From Tetracentron sinense (Eukaryota; Streptophyta; Magnoliopsida; Trochodendrales; Trochodendraceae): a stretch of 64,000 nt of DNA. The stretch spans positions 28,367,760 to 28,431,759 of the forward strand of contig CM026557.1 in the NCBI GenBank assembly GCA_015143295.1, read 5' to 3'. Below are positions 45,836 to 56,020 of this stretch, piece after piece; within the stretch, counting starts at the first letter, position 1; each line of letters begins with the position of its first letter. The position numbers and the translations under genes were made by a program. The notes below the pieces were generated by a model, which saw nothing but the letters and a program-made list of their open reading frames with translations, ran no database searches and was not told where the DNA came from.

Positions 45836-48283
45836 TGTAAGCACCCAATTTTTACACCCCATCTAACAATAATTAACACCTTTTAACTATGGTTACCCCT
45901 CTTCCAAGTCCCATCTGCCCTAGATAAGCCTCTAGTTGATCTTAGGACTCACCCTAAGTCAAACCCTAGAAAACCCTAGAAGCAAAACCCTAACCCTAGG
46001 TAAACCCCAGCTAAACCCTAGCTAAACCCTAGGTAAACCCTAAAGACTCGACCCTAGTTAATCCTAGGACTCAAAACAATGTCAAAACCTAGCCCTAGGT
46101 AACCTTAGCCAATGCCCTAACCTAGCCCTAGAGCCATTAGGGCTTGAACCCTAAAGACCTATGACCCATAGGGCCTGACCCTTAGTCTGCCCACAAGGCC
46201 CAAAACCCATAGAACAATCCCCCATACCCGTATGTACAGGGCCCAACCCATTTACCAGTAAATCCCATAATGTCGGTAGAAGCTCTACCGACATTATAAA
46301 TTGGCCTTGTTTTCGGCTGTCGGTAGACCTTCTACCGACAGTATGTGAGTTACGAGTTTACAGGCTGCAAATGCCCTGCACACTCCACCCTCACTTCAAA
46401 GTCCCCTTTCAACTTCCTCACTCGACCTCCCCTTGGTCCACACAGGTTCTCCCCCTTCATTTTAAACCCTCTTAGGTCCCTTAGGTTCTTCACTATAAAA
46501 CCAAACTCACCTCCCGTTCAAAACGATCTGCAAATCCAAAACTGGTATAGGTGAAGCTTTGTCTGAACCCTCAGCCCTCTTCAACCCTCTGGTCATAGTC
46601 CCAGGGTCCCCTAGACCTACCTTGAGCATCCCTAGCTACTGGAAGTGTTGCCGGAGTATACACCACCTGTGCACAGACCCCTCCACCACCTTCGGTTTAA
46701 ACAGGGCATCAGGGTAGGGACTCCCCTACCCTCTTCTTTCGAATTTGGGGCATCAATGTGAGCCCCTGGTCATCTCCAAGGGATGTTTTTTTCATGTCTT
46801 TTTGGATTGCTTAGGGTAAACAGACCCATACAGGGTGTTCACCCACCTAAACCATAGGTGTGGTGAATCCCTACAGGTACTCCCATTCTCAGGGCATTGC
46901 GAGCCTTCACAGACCCTCTAGGGGTCCCTCAAATCATGAGGGAACCCCTAGTAATCCCTGTGCACAGCCCCTATGGGCAAAAATCTGATTTTTACAGAAA
47001 TCCAGGAATGGCGGTAAACTCAATACCGCCACCCCTGGTAAAGCCTGTCTTCATTTGGTCGGTGAACGTTTTACCGATAACCTGTTTTGGCCTAAATTTT
47101 GAATGGCAGTAGAACATCTACCGCCAATATGACCCTGCTATTACAGCACCTTTGTAGCTTTGTGGGGCCCACTCCAGGCACCCCCTGGGGCCTACACCAG
47201 ACTCAACAGACCCTCAGGAGTTCCCTCTACATTCCCATAATCTCGGCTCATCCTGGGTTACACTTTAACCCTAGTTAACAGAGGCAAAAACACAGCTCAA
47301 AAACACTGTTATTAATGTCAGTAATCAAATTACCGACATTCTCTTTGTTTTTTATTCTGGGCTTTTACAGGGGCCCAGGCCTGGTAGGAGGCCACTTTAG
47401 GCCCTACCTAGCCCCCTGGGCCCACCTTGGACCTCACTTGATCCTTAACCACGGTTAAGCACCCCTTTACCCCACAAAATTTTGAGAAATTAAATGAAAA
47501 TTCCTAAAATCAATCGGATCATAATCCTGACTTTGGCCCTCTCCCTAACCCTGGTTAGCAACCCTAATCGTAGTTATTTTCGATTTACAGCCTATCGGGC
47601 CAAAAAACCAAGTCTACCGGACTCACCTCTGTCTACCGGGCCTCCCCTTAGCCTACCGGGCTACACATGACATCCCCTTAACTGTGGTTAGTAATCCTAA
47701 CCATAGTTAGTTCGGCCTAACCCCGATTAGCAACCCTAACCTAGGCCGGACTCCATCCTAGTCTACCGGACTACCCCTTAACCAGGCTTGAATACCATGC
47801 ACTTGACCCTCCTCGGTCAACCAAACCCTAGTCTACCAGATTAGTCCATGTTAGCCACCCTTCGTACACACACACACGCCCCTAGCCTCGGCACAGGCTC
47901 ACGTGCCAGAACTATGCTTGGTCTGTCTTACCTTGTGAGTACGTAGGCAGCCCAACACGAGCTCGACCCCAGTTAACTTTTCCTTTCTTGAATAAGTGTT
48001 AACTTAAACACTTTGGCATTCTAATCAAGATTAACTTTAAATTGGCTTAAACCCGGGGAGTATGGAACCGTTGTAAAATGGAAGCCTCGGGGTGCCTAAC
48101 ACCTTCCCCGAACTTAACCAAACCCCTTACCCTGATCTCACTCGCAGACCAAGACCTTATCCAAACCCGGGGGAATTATCCCTTCTGAATGAATAGGTGG
48201 CGACTCTAAAAACCCTCTCACACCCGTGAGGGTACACAGGTAATTCACACCAATTGTGAGTGGAAAAAATTCCCGTGCTCACA
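45836..48283 (+). repeat. 3' LTR of the Ogre-like element (2448 bp)
   Basis: Starts TGTAAGCACCC and ends CGTGCTCACA, with the target-site copy GCTAG following. It has the same hairpin set as the 5' LTR; the second hairpin (TGTCGGTAGA / TCTACCGACA, about 46318-46340) is perfect here. Confidence 0.9.
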
Positions 48284-48288
48284 GCTAG

Positions 48289-48944
48289 AAAACAAAGAGA
48301 TGAGAAAAAATTATCCACATACTGGATTGAGAGGTTTAAGCAGTTTTGAGCAATTCACAATACTTTCTGAAATTGGATAAACCATCATCAATCCTAGATT
48401 TTTCAATTCTACTGCTATTCTTTGAAAGAAAATTCTTCGAAAAGTGAAATAAAAAAAAATAATATGCAAATTGGGGTTTCAAAAATGCATATTTTATATT
48501 ACAGAGCAAGAGAGAGAGAATTCTTACAAAGAGGGTGACCGAAGAGGAAGAGAGTGCTGCGCAGAGAGTAGGTGATGCCGGAGGTGTGGCTACCGGAGAG
48601 GGTTGTTGTGCTGGCAGGACTGATCGTGCTGAGCTGAGCTGGCCAGAGGCATGCAAATAGTGACATGCATGACACGTGTTAGAGTAGAGAGAGAGAGTAA
48701 AGAGAGCAGAGAGAGAGGTTGTGGGAACTTACTGTGGAGGAGCTATCAGAGAGGGTGGAGGTGCTACCAGAGAATTGGTTTCGAGGTGCTACCGGAGGTG
48801 TGGCTATGGAGAGGAGAGAGGGTGCTATCGGAGGACGGAGCAAGGAGGCCAGAGCACGGATGCTAGAGCAGGACGCCGGAGCAAAGAAAACCAAATGGGA
48901 GCACGAGCAGGGTAAAATGAAAGGAAATGATCGGGGTGGTTTTT
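48289..48944. other. Unassigned stretch right of the Ogre-like element
   Basis: Sequence on the far side of the Ogre insertion, once continuous with 3429-3907. 48290-48530 is AT-rich without signal. 48540-48880 is GA-rich with repeated GAGGTGCTACCGGAG-like blocks, which open frames on both strands. No domain is recognised. It may be the interior of a CACTA element ending at 49315, or captured sequence in it. Confidence 0.4.
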
Positions 48945-49315
48945 AATGATTTACAACGGCAGTTTTTCATTACCATTCGTTATAAGTTAGTTATAACGGC
49001 ATTTATTAGACCTACCGCCATGATAATCAAGGCGGGAAGTGACAGGGCGAGAAACTGAAAAGGTGGTGGGAAATATTTGCAACGGAGGTTATTTAATAAC
49101 TGCCGTTGTAAATTAGGGTTGTCACAACGTTTTCTATGAAATTGCCATAGCAATCAATCCAGTAATGGCGGTTAATAATTTACTGCCGTTATACCTAGGC
49201 GGCAACCGGTCTTCTACTGTGGTTTTTTAGAATCGTCGTTATAAGTAACCTATAACTGTGGTTTTGAATAACCATCGTTAAAAAACTGTCGTTAAAGCCA
49301 TGTAGTTTAGTAGTG
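48945..49315. mobile_element. CACTA-like terminus with subterminal repeats
   Basis: Ends TGTAGTTTAGTAGTG (49301-49315), whose reverse complement CACTACTAAAC is CACTA-type. Inside lie many copies of an ACGGCAGT / ACTGCCGT-like motif in both orientations (AACGGCAGTT, ACTGCCGTTG, TACTGCCGTT), the usual subterminal repeat pattern for transposase binding. The other end is not seen and may be left of the window. It abuts Copia RT sequence directly. Confidence 0.6.
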
Positions 49316-50226
49316 TCCACATCTATCTTGCATGCTAATCAATTTGCTAATCTTATGACTAATGAGTTTGAAATGAGTATGGTTAGTGAATTGAATTTCT
49401 TCCTTGGTCTTCAGGTAAAGCAAATGGCAATAGGGATTTCTATATCCCAAAAAAAATATGCCAAGGATCTTGTTAAGAAATTTGGTATGAACTCAGCTAA
49501 ACATGCTCGCACTCCCATGAGCACCACCACAAAGCTTACCAAAGATGTTTTTAGGGAAAAGTGTTGATCAAACCACTTACAAAAGTATGATTAGTAGTTT
49601 ATTTTATCTAACTGTCAGTCGTCCTGACATTTCTTTTGGTGTCAGAGCTTGTGCCTGTTATCAAGCTAGCCCCAAAGAGTCTAACTTACTTGTTGGTAAA
49701 CGTATCATTCGTTATGTGAGTGGAACTTTATCTTTTGGCCTTTGGTATCCCTTTGATACAAATGACATGGTTGCTGGGTATTCCAATGCCGACTGGGCCG
49801 GAAATGCCGATGACAGAAAAAGCACCCTAGAGGGTGTTTCTACATTGAAAACTGCTTAGTTGCTTGGCTTAGCAAGAAGCAGAACTCCATATCCTTGTTG
49901 ACTACCGAGGCTGAGTACATTGCAGCTGGCAGTTGTTGCACCCAACTTCTATAGATGAAACAGATGTTCTTGGATCATGGGATAAATCAAGGCACCATGA
50001 CTGTGTATTGAGACAATACAAGTACCATTAATATTTCCAAGACACTCTCACACAAAAAAACATAGACATTAGACATCATTTAATTCGTGAGCTCATTTAG
50101 CAAAATGTTGTGTCTTTGGAATATGTTCAAACTGAGAACCAATTTGCGGACATTCTAACAAAACCTCTAGATTCTATTCGATTTGAATTCCTTAGGAAAT
50201 CTATTGGTGTTTGCGAGGTTGATTGA
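49316..50226 (+). pseudogene. Copia RT end and RNase H relict (SIRE type)
   Basis: Shows [73 protein letters not shown], and near the end the RNase H block TEAEYIAAGSCCTQLL followed by ADILTKPLDS. These are in the order seen in the second copy. Several breaks. Confidence 0.8.
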
Positions 50227-51890
50227 GTGTGTGTTGTTTGATAGACTAGGATGTTATTCATGCCTATTTGTCCTAGTGCTATCTATGTGGTGTATATTAG
50301 TAGGTTTTGCACTTTCTTATTTGTTTCACTCTTTGATTTTGTTTTTGATTGATTAAAAGAAAAAATCTAAAAATATTTTGTGTTTCTATTAGATAGGTTG
50401 TTTTTCCTTCAAATATTGAAAAATCTAAAAACATTGAAAAAAAGGTCATCAAAAATATCTTGTTTGTGCAAACTCTCCTATCATATTGAGCATGTTTCAA
50501 TTTCCTTGTATTCATAATTCTTATTTCATGTCAAGGTAAAAATATTGAATAGGATTGAGTTCATGAGGATATTATACCTTTCAAAGTCTTTTGGAAAATT
50601 GAAATACAGGAAAAACTTCTAAATCACAGTTAGAGTTGGTTAAACAATGTTAAAGTGTCATGCACATGCACTCTAACTTACTCTAGAAGATTGCCTAAAT
50701 TCCTAAGTAAAGGTAATGCTATTATTCATGATGATCTTTTTGGTTGACCAAATCTGGATTGATTAATATTTTAATATCCTATTTGCTTGTGCCCCTGCTT
50801 CAAAAAGAATGAGAAAATGGAAAGGGCTACCTCTAGGATAGTGTGAAAGTCACTATTGGATGCAAATAGTATAAAATGGCTACCTATGCAAACAATAGTT
50901 ATCTATTTGGGTTGCTAGTGTGAAAGCCCATGCCGCCAATAGCTAGGGCTACCTACCCAATTAGTGTGAAAGCTGCCATTGCAAGAAAAATTTGAAAAAT
51001 CCAAGAAAAGAACTCCAAAATATGGCTAAGTTTGTCATGAAGAGAAAAGAAACAACAAATTGCATGAAAGATGAACAAGGGTGAAAATTAGCACATGTTC
51101 TTCAAATGCTAAAATTCAGGATTTAACAGGTTTGACTTTTAGTGTATGAGTCCCCTTGAGTCCTTGAAATGCAATAATGTCACAACCTTAACCATGGGTT
51201 GAAACCATCCAAAGAGTCAAGTCAGACACCTGACTACACACACTATGCTTCAAAGTGAAACTGTTTGCTAAATGTGTTTTGGTTGTTGTGTTTGTTATTG
51301 ATCGTCAATGTGACTAGTATAGGTGTACATATCCTTGTTTAGTCAAAACTTAATGATATTAAATATTGGGTAAACAACTTTTTGGCTTCTTGGAAATTGC
51401 TCCATACATATATGATTGTAATATGGCTAATGTAATTTTGTTTTCAGGGAGAGTTTCTATTTTTTTGACTGATTTTGAACTGAAGATTGATTGTGCTTTG
51501 CAAATTAATAGTGGTTTCAAAAGTGTTTTGAATTAAGGGGGAGCTTTTGACTTTGGCTATGGATCACTTTTTGTCCTTTCCTACTTTCCTATCATGTTAT
51601 ATCACTCTATGTTTTATGGATATGGATTGTATGGATTCTGGTTTCCATGAATTGTTTGTAATGTTCGGCTACATTTGGCTTATGATGAATGACTAGTTTC
51701 TTTTGTCAATTTTTTTTTGGAAACTACGTCTTGATGCTATCTATCTTTGGTGATATTGTTATATCTTGTTTGATAGCATGTCTTGAATGGATGTACTCTT
51801 AAAATCTATTAAGCGATATTGCAATTTTTCCTCGCTTATTGTTTGGTTATGCAATGTTTTGGCATTCGTGTCAAAAAGGGGGAGAAATAT
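50227..51890 (+). other. SIRE-type 3' untranslated region and PPT
   Basis: Non-coding in this window. Paired blocks GGCTACCTA...TTG(C)TAGTGTGAAAGCC at 50826-50985 recur in the second element at 63716-63870. It ends in AAAAAGGGGGAGAAATAT (51873-51890), the PPT typical of SIRE elements. Confidence 0.75.
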
Positions 51891-53376
51891 TGAAGTACTC
51901 CATTGCTTCACTTGGTTGTGTGTTTTAGCATGTGCAGGTGTTCAGATCAAGTTAACATAAAAAAGATCAAGTGGTTTGAGTTAAAAAAAAAGGTTGTGCT
52001 AATTTTTTTGTCAAAATTGTAATTCTGTGTCATATAATTGATTAACTCTCCATGTTTGGGAGTGTGTATCGAGTCATGTACTTCAGTTGATATTTTGTCA
52101 CGGAATTGCCAAAGTGGGAGATTATAAGGTCATATTTTGTATTGGCTTAATTTCGATGTCAAAATGGTGTCAATGTAAGTCTAGTGTCGTTGTTCCTCTG
52201 GTTGATGAAGATTGGTGAAAATGAAGCTCCAAAGACTCAAGAAAAGTATACTCCGATTTCAAGCTTCGCTCACACTCTTAGGACGATAAGTGACCTAGAT
52301 ACCTAGTGGTTACCATAGGTGGAATTGACTTAGAACACCTTAAACATATACCCTAGCTGATTAGAAATTGACCCATGTAAACTTAATAGCCTTTGGATGG
52401 TCTTTATAAGGTATTGGATGTTGAATCAGGGTGACAAGTGCAAAATATTTGAAATTTGCACAGGCCGTTCGAACGCCCAGCCTGGCCATTCGAACGCCCA
52501 AGAATGACCAGCTGGCCATTCAAATGGGTAATATAAACTTAGAAATAGTAGCTTGTCTGGTCCCCCATTTTTAACCGATTTCATTCAATTCCAAGGTTGT
52601 TCGAACGCCCCTCATGGCCATTCAAACGGACCTTGTATTATTGGTTTCTAAAATCATCCGAACTCTATTTTGTCAAGTGCTATTGCCTTGGCTATTTATT
52701 GGAAGATCCCATAGCTCATTCTAAGGAATTAGAGAGAGAGAGTTTAGAGGCTAATCTGAAGATTTTAGGGTTCTTAAATCCCCACTTGGTGGATTCCCTT
52801 AGTTCTCCTCTCTCATGCTCTAGTTGATGCAAGATCGAATTATTCTATCTTGAGTTGCATCTGTTGATCTCCATTGTAGTTAGAGACCCACTGGAGTTGT
52901 ATTTTAGTCCTTCAAATTTAGTTTGAACTGTGTGTGAGTGTTGGTTGGAGTTTCTAAAGCCTTCGAGGACAGAGATCGATCGTTGGATTGTGGATTGAAA
53001 CTTTGAGAAAAGCTGGCCGATGAGGAGCCGGAGCTGCTGTTGTAGAGATCGAACGAGGAGTTCGTGGTTGTTCTACAAAATGGAGAATATGTACCGAGGA
53101 ATAGTGTTTGGTTAGGTAAGATTTTGTCTTATGTCTGATAACTTATTCTCATAGTGAATTTTGTGCTAGACTAGGTCACGTGGTTTTTCCCGGAAGGGTT
53201 TTCCAAATAAAATCTTGTGTGTGGTGGATTGCTTGTCTTCTTTACTTTCCGCACTTGTTTACTTTGCTACCATAACTCTGATTGTTAATCGATAAATTAA
53301 AAAATTGGTAGACATCACTAGGAAGACCTATTCACTCCCCTCTAGGTCAAAGGAATCATTGAACAGGGATATTTCA
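51891..53376 (+). repeat. 3' LTR of SIRE-type Copia 1 (1486 bp)
   Basis: Starts TGAAGTACTCC after the PPT and ends GGGATATTTCA. The end is placed by comparison with the other element, whose LTR end (TAAATTTCA) is followed by a PBS. It contains repeated GCCATTCGAACGCCC-type blocks (52465-52640), including the palindrome CGTTCGAACG. Confidence 0.75.
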
Positions 53377-53522
53377 GTGCCAGTGGTAGGGTGTGGCCTC
53401 TCTATTGAGGGAGGTCTAGGGATCCAATCCCCCCAGGCGATGAGTCTGCAAGAACTCCAATCCCCAAACAAACCACTAACCCTACTAACATAGGTAAATG
53501 ATATCCGTAGTGCCAAAAAAAA
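53377..53522 (+). mobile_element. Possible tRNA-derived SINE
   Basis: GTGCCAGTGGTAGGGTG resembles a pol III A box. GGATCCAATCC about 45 bases on resembles a B box. The segment ends in an A run (53515-53522). I find no clear target-site duplication and no known family. It begins right at the LTR end, so the 5' end may be truncated. Confidence 0.35.
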
Positions 53523-54250
53523 GGAGATTCTTGATACTAACCTCACAAAACACCCAAAATCCCTTCTTCTCCCTTATTTCTTTCATCCTCTTCTTTCTCT
53601 CCCAACAAAAAGAGAACACAAGTTTTATTTTGATCTTTTTTCCTCTTAATAAAAGAAACCCTAATAAAAAATAAATAACCTACACAAAGCAAAGAGTTTC
53701 AAAAATCTCAAACTCTTATAAGTGTGAGACATGAGGTGTGGGTGGACCCCACTCATCTCCTACTCCTATGCTCACGGATCAGGCCTCCCCGCCAAGGAGA
53801 GTTTTTGGTCCCTCAAAATCTATATCCATCAAATAAGGGAACTTCTCTTTGACTTGACTTGCTCCATAGAGAACCACTTTGCTCGATTTCCAAATTGACC
53901 CTTAAGACATATCCATAAAAATTGTTGTTCCCCGTTTTTTGGTCATCCTTGTCTTCTTATTAAGTACAAGATCTATAGTAGATCGCTTGTAAGGCACCAA
54001 ATCAGGATGATTCCACCCAACCTCCAAATGATCCTATTGTATAGAAATTTATCATCCATGCTTGGCATGTGATATTTGTGGTTGATGATCTTCTTTTTTC
54101 TACTACTTGATTGTTTATATGATTGTGGTTCATATCTTTGAGCTTTGCTACTATAACATGCCCCCACCCTTTTTGCTACTATGGAACGTGGATGTGAATG
54201 AAGACACGAACTTGTTTATATGATTATGGTTAGAAATTGCATATGATTGA
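53523..54250. other. Unassigned stretch
   Basis: T/C-rich and A-rich sequence without a recognisable gene, RNA or transposon terminus. The pair GAGTTT/AAACTC at 53694-53716 is a weak inverted repeat. Could be single-copy or old repeat. Confidence 0.4.
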
Positions 54251-54392
54251 ACACGTTACAAGTTGAATGTGAATGAATTTACAGGTTACAAGTTGAATGT
54301 GAATGGATAGGTCACAGGTTGAATGTGAATATATTTACAAGGTACAGGTTGAATGTGAATGTGAATGAATGCACAGGTTACAGGTTACTGTT
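54250..54392 (+). repeat. Minisatellite GGTTACAAGTTGAATGTGAATG
   Basis: About five imperfect units of 20-36 bases built on (A)GGT(T)ACA(A/G)GTTGAATGTGAATG. No coding meaning. Confidence 0.75.
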
Positions 54393-54398
54393 GTAGGC

Positions 54399-54838
54399 CA
54401 CAAGTTTCAAGGAAAAAAAAACTTTTAGAGACGGAAAAATGTCCGTCACTAATGATATTTGAGCTATATAGACGGAAAATGTTCCGTTGCTAATAGTATT
54501 AGATACGGAAATTGTTCTGTCACAAATAAGATATTACAGATGGATGTATTTCCATCATAAATATAGAATTAGAGATGGAAAAGTTACCGTCACAAATGTA
54601 GAATTCCGTCACAAATAACTAATGTCAAGGGTGACCAAAATAAGACATTAGAGTCAGATATGTTTCTGTCTCTAATTAGTGACGGATAGTGCTTCCATCT
54701 TTAACGGGTATTAGTGAGGCTAGCATCTGCAACAATATAGTGACGGTTATAAGTTCCGTCTCTACAAGTTTTAGTGACTGAAAAAATATTATTAGAGATG
54801 GAAAATTTCCATCTCTAAGCGGTAGATTTATTGTAGTG
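54399..54838. mobile_element. Small CACTA-like element or terminus (about 440 bp)
   Basis: The right end ATTGTAGTG (54830-54838) is the reverse complement of CACTACAAT. The inside is a series of short inverted pairs around GACGGA/TCCGTC (for example GACGGAAAAATGTCCGTC near 54430 and GATGGAAAATTTCCATC near 54798), typical CACTA subterminal repeats. The left end at CACAAGTTTCAAGG is only a guess; no matching 3-bp duplication was found. Confidence 0.55.
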
Positions 54839-55057
54839 AGAGATGGTTGAAACAATTTTAAATTTTCAACATTCACCACGAAATACATCTACATATACCT
54901 TGGTAAAACAAATTTACTTACAATGGCAGACAATCATCATCCGCACATTCAATAGTGGCAAGCATACCGAGTTAACAATGGCAAACCCATGCAGATAGTT
55001 CTATACCCATGTGTATAAGAGGGAGTATTAGGAAACTAAATGTACAATGAGAAACAC
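54839..55057. other. Unassigned spacer
   Basis: About 220 bases between the CACTA-like end and the truncated Gypsy LTR. Nothing recognisable. The last five bases, AACAC, would be the target-site copy of the Gypsy insertion; its partner is lost. Confidence 0.4.
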
Positions 55058-55878
55058 TGTCGTGATCCAAAATACCCCCTAGGAGTTAAGGGATACTTTA
55101 GGTGTGACTATACTTAACCTGCCAAACCATCCTGTAATGAACAAGGCATTACATCATAAAATGAAATATGATACGGAGTGCAAAAGCTTAATATAATGCG
55201 GAAGCGTAACTAAATTTTTTTTCTTTCTATACACATGACTGTATTCTAAATTTGTACAATACAAAACACAAAATAAGAGTAGACATGCCTACTCATCAAA
55301 ATACAAAATGTAATATCTCTCTCTCTCTCTCTCAGTGGTCACCCTGATAGGGCCAATAGTCTAAGTCCCTTGCCTCCACCTGAGGCTCCACTACCAACTC
55401 CTCATATGGGTCCTCCATGCCATAGTCCTCCTCTATCCAAGGACCAAGAGCACAAATGTAGAAGGGAACCCGTGTACCTGCCAACGTAAAATGTATGACT
55501 GAGCATGGAATACTCAGCGTATACATACTACTAGCTAACAATGTTATAACAACAATAATATCACATGCAAATAATTAAAAGAAATATAGTTCACAAATCA
55601 TGCTTAAAATCAACATAGACATTCATTCATCAAATCTTATCTTTTTTGGAAAACAAAACACCTTCTATAGTTCTAATGAGTTCTTAGTAGCTTATGAGTT
55701 CTTGTGAGTTCCTTATGAGCTTATGAGTTCTTGTGAGTTCCTTGTGAGCTTATGAGTTCTTGTGAGTTCCTTGTGAGCTTATAAGACTTTCTTGTGAGTT
55801 CTTGTGAGCTTATGAGTCCTTCTTGTGAGCAAGAGGTTAGTACCCGTAAAACCTTGGGCTACCAACTTCTTTGACAAT
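55058..55878 (-). repeat. Truncated Gypsy LTR, family C
   Basis: The plus strand starts TGTCGTGATCCAAAATACCCC, the terminus of a minus-strand LTR. It holds the GAGTAG/CTACTC hairpin (55277-55294), a CT microsatellite (55315-55334), the micro-frame (55332-55481), the CTGAG hairpin (55499-55517), a GTGAGTTCTTGTGAGTTCC tandem array (55670-55820) and one GGTTAGTACCC unit. The promoter half is missing; sequence changes to Copia LTR end at about 55878. Confidence 0.8.
55332..55481 (-). CDS. LTR micro-reading frame, family C
   Basis: 50 codons including the stop, from the conserved GCA after the acceptor-like site. It begins AGTRVPFYI, has the core LGPWIEEDYGMEDPYEEL, then VVEPQVEARDLDYWPY. The match to the family A frame at 22473 is close at the peptide level (RVP, PWIEE, VEARDLD) although the LTRs differ. 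Confidence 0.45.
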   Translation of the reverse strand, partial: AGTRVPFYICALGPWIEEDYGMEDPYEELVVEPQVEARDLDYWPYQGDH

Positions 55879-56020
55879 CCACCAAGAAATTATTAGATAG
55901 ACCTATTCACCCCCCCTCTAGGTCTTAGAGATCATTGATCTGGATAAATTTCAATTGGTATCAAAGCCTGTTCACTGATAAGGCTAATCCCTTAAGTGTG
56001 ATCCTGTATTATCCGTGATC

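Larger units (their letters stand above)
3913..48283 (+). mobile_element. Ogre/Tat-like Gypsy retrotransposon, nested host of three insertions
   Basis: LTRs at 3913-6309 and 45836-48283 are flanked by the identical target-site copies GCTAG (3908-3912 and 48284-48288), so this is one insertion. Subtracting the three later insertions with their target copies leaves about 16.9 kb, a size typical of Ogre elements. The order is PBS, ORF1 (plant-specific DUF7745-like), gag, protease, G-patch, RT, RNase H, integrase and a repeat-rich 3' region. This order, with an extra ORF upstream of gag, defines Ogre within the Tat lineage. It is a fossil with many breaks and three insertions. The LTRs differ at roughly 7 percent in the first 160 bases (hand count). 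Confidence 0.9.
49316..53376 (+). mobile_element. SIRE-type Copia element 1, 5'-truncated in window
   Basis: Begins inside RT, just after where the catalytic YVDD block would lie. It continues through RNase H (to about 50226), a 1.66-kb 3' untranslated region, a PPT and a 3' LTR (51891-53376). The coding part closely parallels the second SIRE-type element at 60413-63220. The left boundary coincides with the CACTA end, so the upstream half is probably beyond that transposon. Fossil with several breaks. Confidence 0.8.

Noticed and set aside
48651-48946. Arg/Glu-rich host exon right of the Ogre element
   Set aside because: GA-rich repeated blocks open several frames on both strands; no domain, splice context or similarity recognisable.
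53377-53522. Functional tRNA or pol III gene
   Set aside because: A-box and B-box matches are imperfect, no cloverleaf can be drawn, and it ends in an A run; a SINE is the better guess.
55315-55334. CT microsatellite as a promoter element
   Set aside because: Simple repeat inside a truncated LTR, overlapping the end of the micro-frame region; no evidence for function.
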